7,822 bases of DNA, taken from JBBRLG01 sp038231495 (GTDB taxonomy: Bacteria; Planctomycetota; Planctomycetia; Gemmatales; Gemmataceae). The stretch covers positions 1 to 7,822 of the forward strand of contig JBBRLG010000363.1 of assembly GCA_038231495.1 (NCBI GenBank). Reading direction: 5' to 3'. The notes below the pieces were generated by a model. The model was not told where the DNA came from. It did no database searches and worked only from the letters and a program-made list of their open reading frames with translations. Within the stretch, counting starts at the first letter, position 1, and the number at the start of each line of letters is the position of its first letter. A program made the position numbers and the translations under genes. Positions 6,284-7,822 of the stretch are shown here, piece by piece.

Positions 6284-6429
6284 AGCCGTTCCTCACTGGA
6301 ACCGTAAAGTAGCCCCGTCGCGGAAAAGTCGCGGTGAGCATGGCTTAAGGGGTCCGCGGGCGAAAGTAAAGGGAAAAGCCGGAGATTGGGTGCCCCAACA
6401 ACGATTGGTGCCCCCCTAGCACCGGGGGA
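6284..6429. promoter_or_regulatory. Divergent spacer between tssA and the 6430 gene
   Basis: This spacer must hold start signals for tssA, leftward. It may also hold those for the plus-strand gene. GTCGCGG occurs at 6317-6323 and again at 6328-6334: two identical 7-mers spaced 11 bases, about one helical turn, as for a protein that binds one face of the DNA. Near the plus-strand gene, GATTGG(G)TGCCCC occurs twice (6384-6396 and 6403-6414). I found no convincing -35/-10 pair on either strand. Confidence 0.4.
6407..6428 (+). promoter_or_regulatory. Hairpin over the ribosome site of the 6430 gene
   Basis: GGTGC (6407-6411) can pair with GCACC (6419-6423). Alternatively C-run 6412-6416 can pair with the G-run 6424-6428, the only Shine-Dalgarno-like bases before the start. 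Either fold crowds the initiation region. The G-run ends one base before the ATG, so GTG at 6433 is a possible alternative start. Regulation is inference. Confidence 0.3.
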
Positions 6430-7002
6430 ATGGTGAAACTCGTTACGCAGAACGCCGAGGACGTTGCCAAGAAAGCCCCGCTGGGAGAGCCGGCCCGGGA
6501 GCTGTTGCGCGCCGGTCTCACGGTGGAGCAGTACCTCGAATTGCTGACAACAGCAGAACAGTTTGCGGCCGCGGTCCAATTCCTGGCCCAGGCGTTGCCG
6601 AAGCGCGAGGCGGTTTGGTGGGCCTGTCTGTGTGTCCGCAACGCGCTGGGTGCGGAGCCGGAACCCGCCGCGCTAACCGCCTTGCAAGCGGCGGAAAAAT
6701 GGGTGGCCGACCCGGCCGAGGCCAACCGTCAGGCCGCGCTGCCCGCGGCGGAGCAGGCCGGCTACGGCACGCCCGCCGGGTGCGCCGCCGCCGCGGCGTT
6801 TTGGAGTGCCGGTAGTTTGGCCCCGGCGAATTTGCCCGCAGTGCCGCCGCCGGAGGCGCTCACCGGCAGTGGCGTCGCGGGCGCGGTGTTGCTCGCCGTC
6901 GTGCAGGGCGACCCGGCCGACGCGACGCCGACGACCCGACAATTCCTCGCCCTCGGGATCGAAGTCGGTCGCGGCTTGAAACCCTGGTTCGTGGTGAAGT
7001 AA
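6430..7002 (+). CDS. Putative DUF6931-family protein beside the T6SS genes (190 aa)
   Basis: A soluble, Ala-rich, mostly helical protein with no signal peptide or membrane segment. Recognisable blocks are FLAQALPKREAVWWACLCVR (51-70), AAEKWVADPAEANRQAA (87-103), TPAGCAAAAAFWSAGSLAPA (114-133) and a C-terminal helix SGVAGAVLLAVV (147-158) followed by RQFLALGIEVGRG (170-182). This pattern fits what I recall of DUF6931, a family of unknown function met in T6SS loci. I cannot check it by search. The order and the divergent position next to tssA suggest a T6SS accessory role, for example a chaperone or adaptor, but nothing in the sequence fixes this. The start is ATG 6430 or GTG 6433; no start codon lies further upstream in frame. 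Confidence 0.7.
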   Translation: MVKLVTQNAEDVAKKAPLGEPARELLRAGLTVEQYLELLTTAEQFAAAVQFLAQALPKREAVWWACLCVRNALGAEPEPAALTALQAAEKWVADPAEANRQAALPAAEQAGYGTPAGCAAAAAFWSAGSLAPANLPAVPPPEALTGSGVAGAVLLAVVQGDPADATPTTRQFLALGIEVGRGLKPWFVVK

Positions 7003-7055
7003 CGCGGCCGAGGCACGGTTCGCCCTTGGAAGGGTAAGGGGTGGGCATCTTCTTG

Positions 7056-7130
7056 GTGGGTGGCGACCGGGGTGTGCTGCGTTCTTAGCCCCGTTCACGG
7101 GGCTGGATGACCCAGGTGCTTTCCACCCAC
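7056..7130. other. Nested stem structure downstream of the 6430 gene
   Basis: Three complementary pairs sit one inside another: GTGGGTGG (7056-7063) with CCACCCAC (7123-7130), GGGT (7070-7073) with ACCC (7110-7113), and AGCCCCG (7087-7093) with CGGGGCT (7098-7104) around a TTCA loop. No T-run follows, so a simple terminator is unlikely. It may be a transcript 3' structure, a small RNA or a repeat element. All pairings are seen directly; a function is not. Confidence 0.4.
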
Positions 7131-7192
7131 TTTCCCGACGCTTACCCCCAGGGCCATTCGCTTATTCAAGCGGCGGCAGGCCGCGAAAAAGG

Positions 7193-7201
7193 TGGTACAA
7201 T
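7193..7201 (+). promoter_or_regulatory. Extended -10 promoter candidate for the 7349 gene
   Basis: TGGTACAAT gives a TGN extension plus TACAAT, five of six to the -10 consensus. There is no good -35 at 17 bases, which an extended -10 can tolerate. A transcript from about 7208 would have a leader of about 140 bases. Confidence 0.4.
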
Positions 7202-7348
7202 CCCGTGGGCCGCGGCCAGATCGTTCCCGCTGGCGGCTCGGCCGTAGGGGCAATGCGGCTAGCCGTTCGAGAGCGCGAGCGACCCTTCGGGCTATTCCTG
7301 CTCGTCGCCTAGCTCCAGTGGTTCCAAGGATCCGGGGGTAAGATTTCG

Positions 7349-7711
7349 ATGAAATACGCCGAACTGATTCAGCAATTCTTCGAGCGGTCCAATGCGCTGC
7401 AAGGGTATTGGAACATTTACGTCGTCGCCATCGGTGGGTTAGTGGCCTTGTCGTCGTTCCGACAGCGGCGGGATCTGGTCAAGACCGTACTGGTGACGGT
7501 GCTGTTTAGCTTCTTTGCCTACAAGAATCTCGACGCGATCCACGACGTGACGGTGCAGCGGTTCGCCACCCTGCAACTGATTAAGGAGTCTAAACCTTCA
7601 GACCCGGACGCGGCGGACGTCAAACGGGTGGGAGAGGTCCTCGAGCCGACGCTTACTCTTGCAACTCCGGATTACGGTGGGGTACTAGTGGGTCAGTTGC
7701 CTCGCCAATAG
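7349..7711 (+). CDS. Hypothetical small membrane protein, two transmembrane segments (120 aa)
   Basis: I do not recognise the family. Residues 1-20 are hydrophilic and amphipathic (MKYAELIQQFFERSNALQGY). Two hydrophobic stretches follow, about 21-37 (WNIYVVAIGGLVALSSF) and 43-61 (LVKTVLVTVLFSFFAYKNL), joined by the very short basic turn RQRRD. The positive turn suggests that this loop is cytoplasmic, so both ends would face out of the cytoplasm. The remaining 60 residues are soluble. GGGGGTAAG precedes the ATG with about ten bases from the G-run. There is no catalytic or binding motif. It sits between a promoter-like sequence and the start of a transposase, and nothing ties it to the T6SS genes. 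Confidence 0.6.
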   Translation: MKYAELIQQFFERSNALQGYWNIYVVAIGGLVALSSFRQRRDLVKTVLVTVLFSFFAYKNLDAIHDVTVQRFATLQLIKESKPSDPDAADVKRVGEVLEPTLTLATPDYGGVLVGQLPRQ

Positions 7712-7766
7712 CCATATTCATCTGGGGGAATAAGACAACCCGAGCCCTGGTTTGGGGAGTCAAGCC

Positions 7767-7822
7767 GTGTCCCGCCGTAAGAACAATCCGCTACGCCCTT
7801 TGACCGCCGACGAACGCGACAC
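7767..7822 (+). CDS. 5' end of a probable IS630-like transposase (cut by window edge)
   Basis: From GTG 7767 the frame is open to the edge and gives 18 residues, MSRRKNNPLRPLTADERD. GGGGAG (7754-7759) stands seven bases before the GTG. The wording matches the N-termini of helix-turn-helix IS630-like transposases that I recall from Gemmata-type planctomycetes. With only 18 residues this is recognition by eye. I could not find the element's terminal inverted repeat in the 55 bases before it. Confidence 0.5.
   Translation, partial: MSRRKNNPLRPLTADERD

Larger units (their letters stand above)
7003..7348. other. 346-base non-coding stretch
   Basis: I see no credible gene and no tRNA here. The first half holds a nested stem structure (7056-7130). 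The second half holds a short GC hairpin (GCGGC 7170-7174 with GCCGC 7180-7184), an extended -10 promoter candidate (7193-7201) and a GC-rich leader of about 140 bases before the gene at 7349. The leader includes CGAGAGCGCGAGCGACCC, which reads like another dispersed repeat, but I cannot confirm that. Confidence 0.6.

Noticed and set aside
6384..6429. Sigma-54 promoter for tssA (GGGGCAC/GGCAC motifs on the minus strand)
   Set aside because: The GG...GC spacing of the -24/-12 consensus is not met; the likeness is only to the GGCAC half.
7087..7104. AGCCCCG-TTCA-CGGGGCT as an intrinsic terminator
   Set aside because: No T-run follows on either strand, and it lies 85 bases past the stop of the 6430 gene.

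Overview
The window is GC-rich and carries one block of type VI secretion system (T6SS) sheath genes on the minus strand, followed on the plus strand by small accessory or hypothetical genes and the first codons of a probable transposase. The likely source is a planctomycete of the Gemmata type. That rests on three things: the style of the T6SS proteins, the many GTAAGCG/GTAAGGG palindromic repeats between genes, and the N-terminus of the edge transposase, which resembles IS630-like ORFs I recall from that group. No ribosomal or housekeeping gene is present to confirm it.

Read on the minus strand, the T6SS block is tssA (6283-5177), a 328-base gap, tssB (4848-4324), tssC1 (4319-2823), a 243-base gap, tssC2 (2579-1014) and tagJ/impE (979-191). 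This is the impA-B-C-D-E order known from the Rhizobium leguminosarum imp locus. TssB and TssC form the contractile sheath, TssA caps or primes the baseplate and growing sheath, and TagJ links TssB to the ClpV recycling ATPase. TssC2 is a second, clearly divergent large sheath subunit of the ImpD type. The next genes expected in this order (tssE, tssF, tssG) would lie left of base 1; bases 1-190 hold only repeats.

The gaps inside the T6SS block are filled with palindromes. A 114-base MITE-like element sits between tssC1 and tssC2: 16-bp perfect terminal inverted repeats, TA ends and a nested 15-bp hairpin. A 21-bp palindrome bracketed by 9-bp direct repeats, and a separate 24-bp GC-rich hairpin, sit between tssA and tssB. 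A poly-G/C palindrome and a 31-bp direct repeat lie downstream of tagJ.

Right of tssA, a 146-base divergent spacer leads to a plus-strand gene (6430-7002) for a soluble 190-residue protein that I think belongs to the DUF6931 family, often seen beside T6SS genes. Then comes a 346-base non-coding stretch with a nested hairpin and a plausible extended -10 promoter, a 120-residue protein with two membrane segments (7349-7711), and the start of an IS630-like transposase that runs off the right edge (from 7767).

The T6SS genes themselves belong to known families. The parts most worth a second look are the repeats placed inside the operon, the paired TssC paralogues served by one TssB, and the two plus-strand proteins of unknown role.
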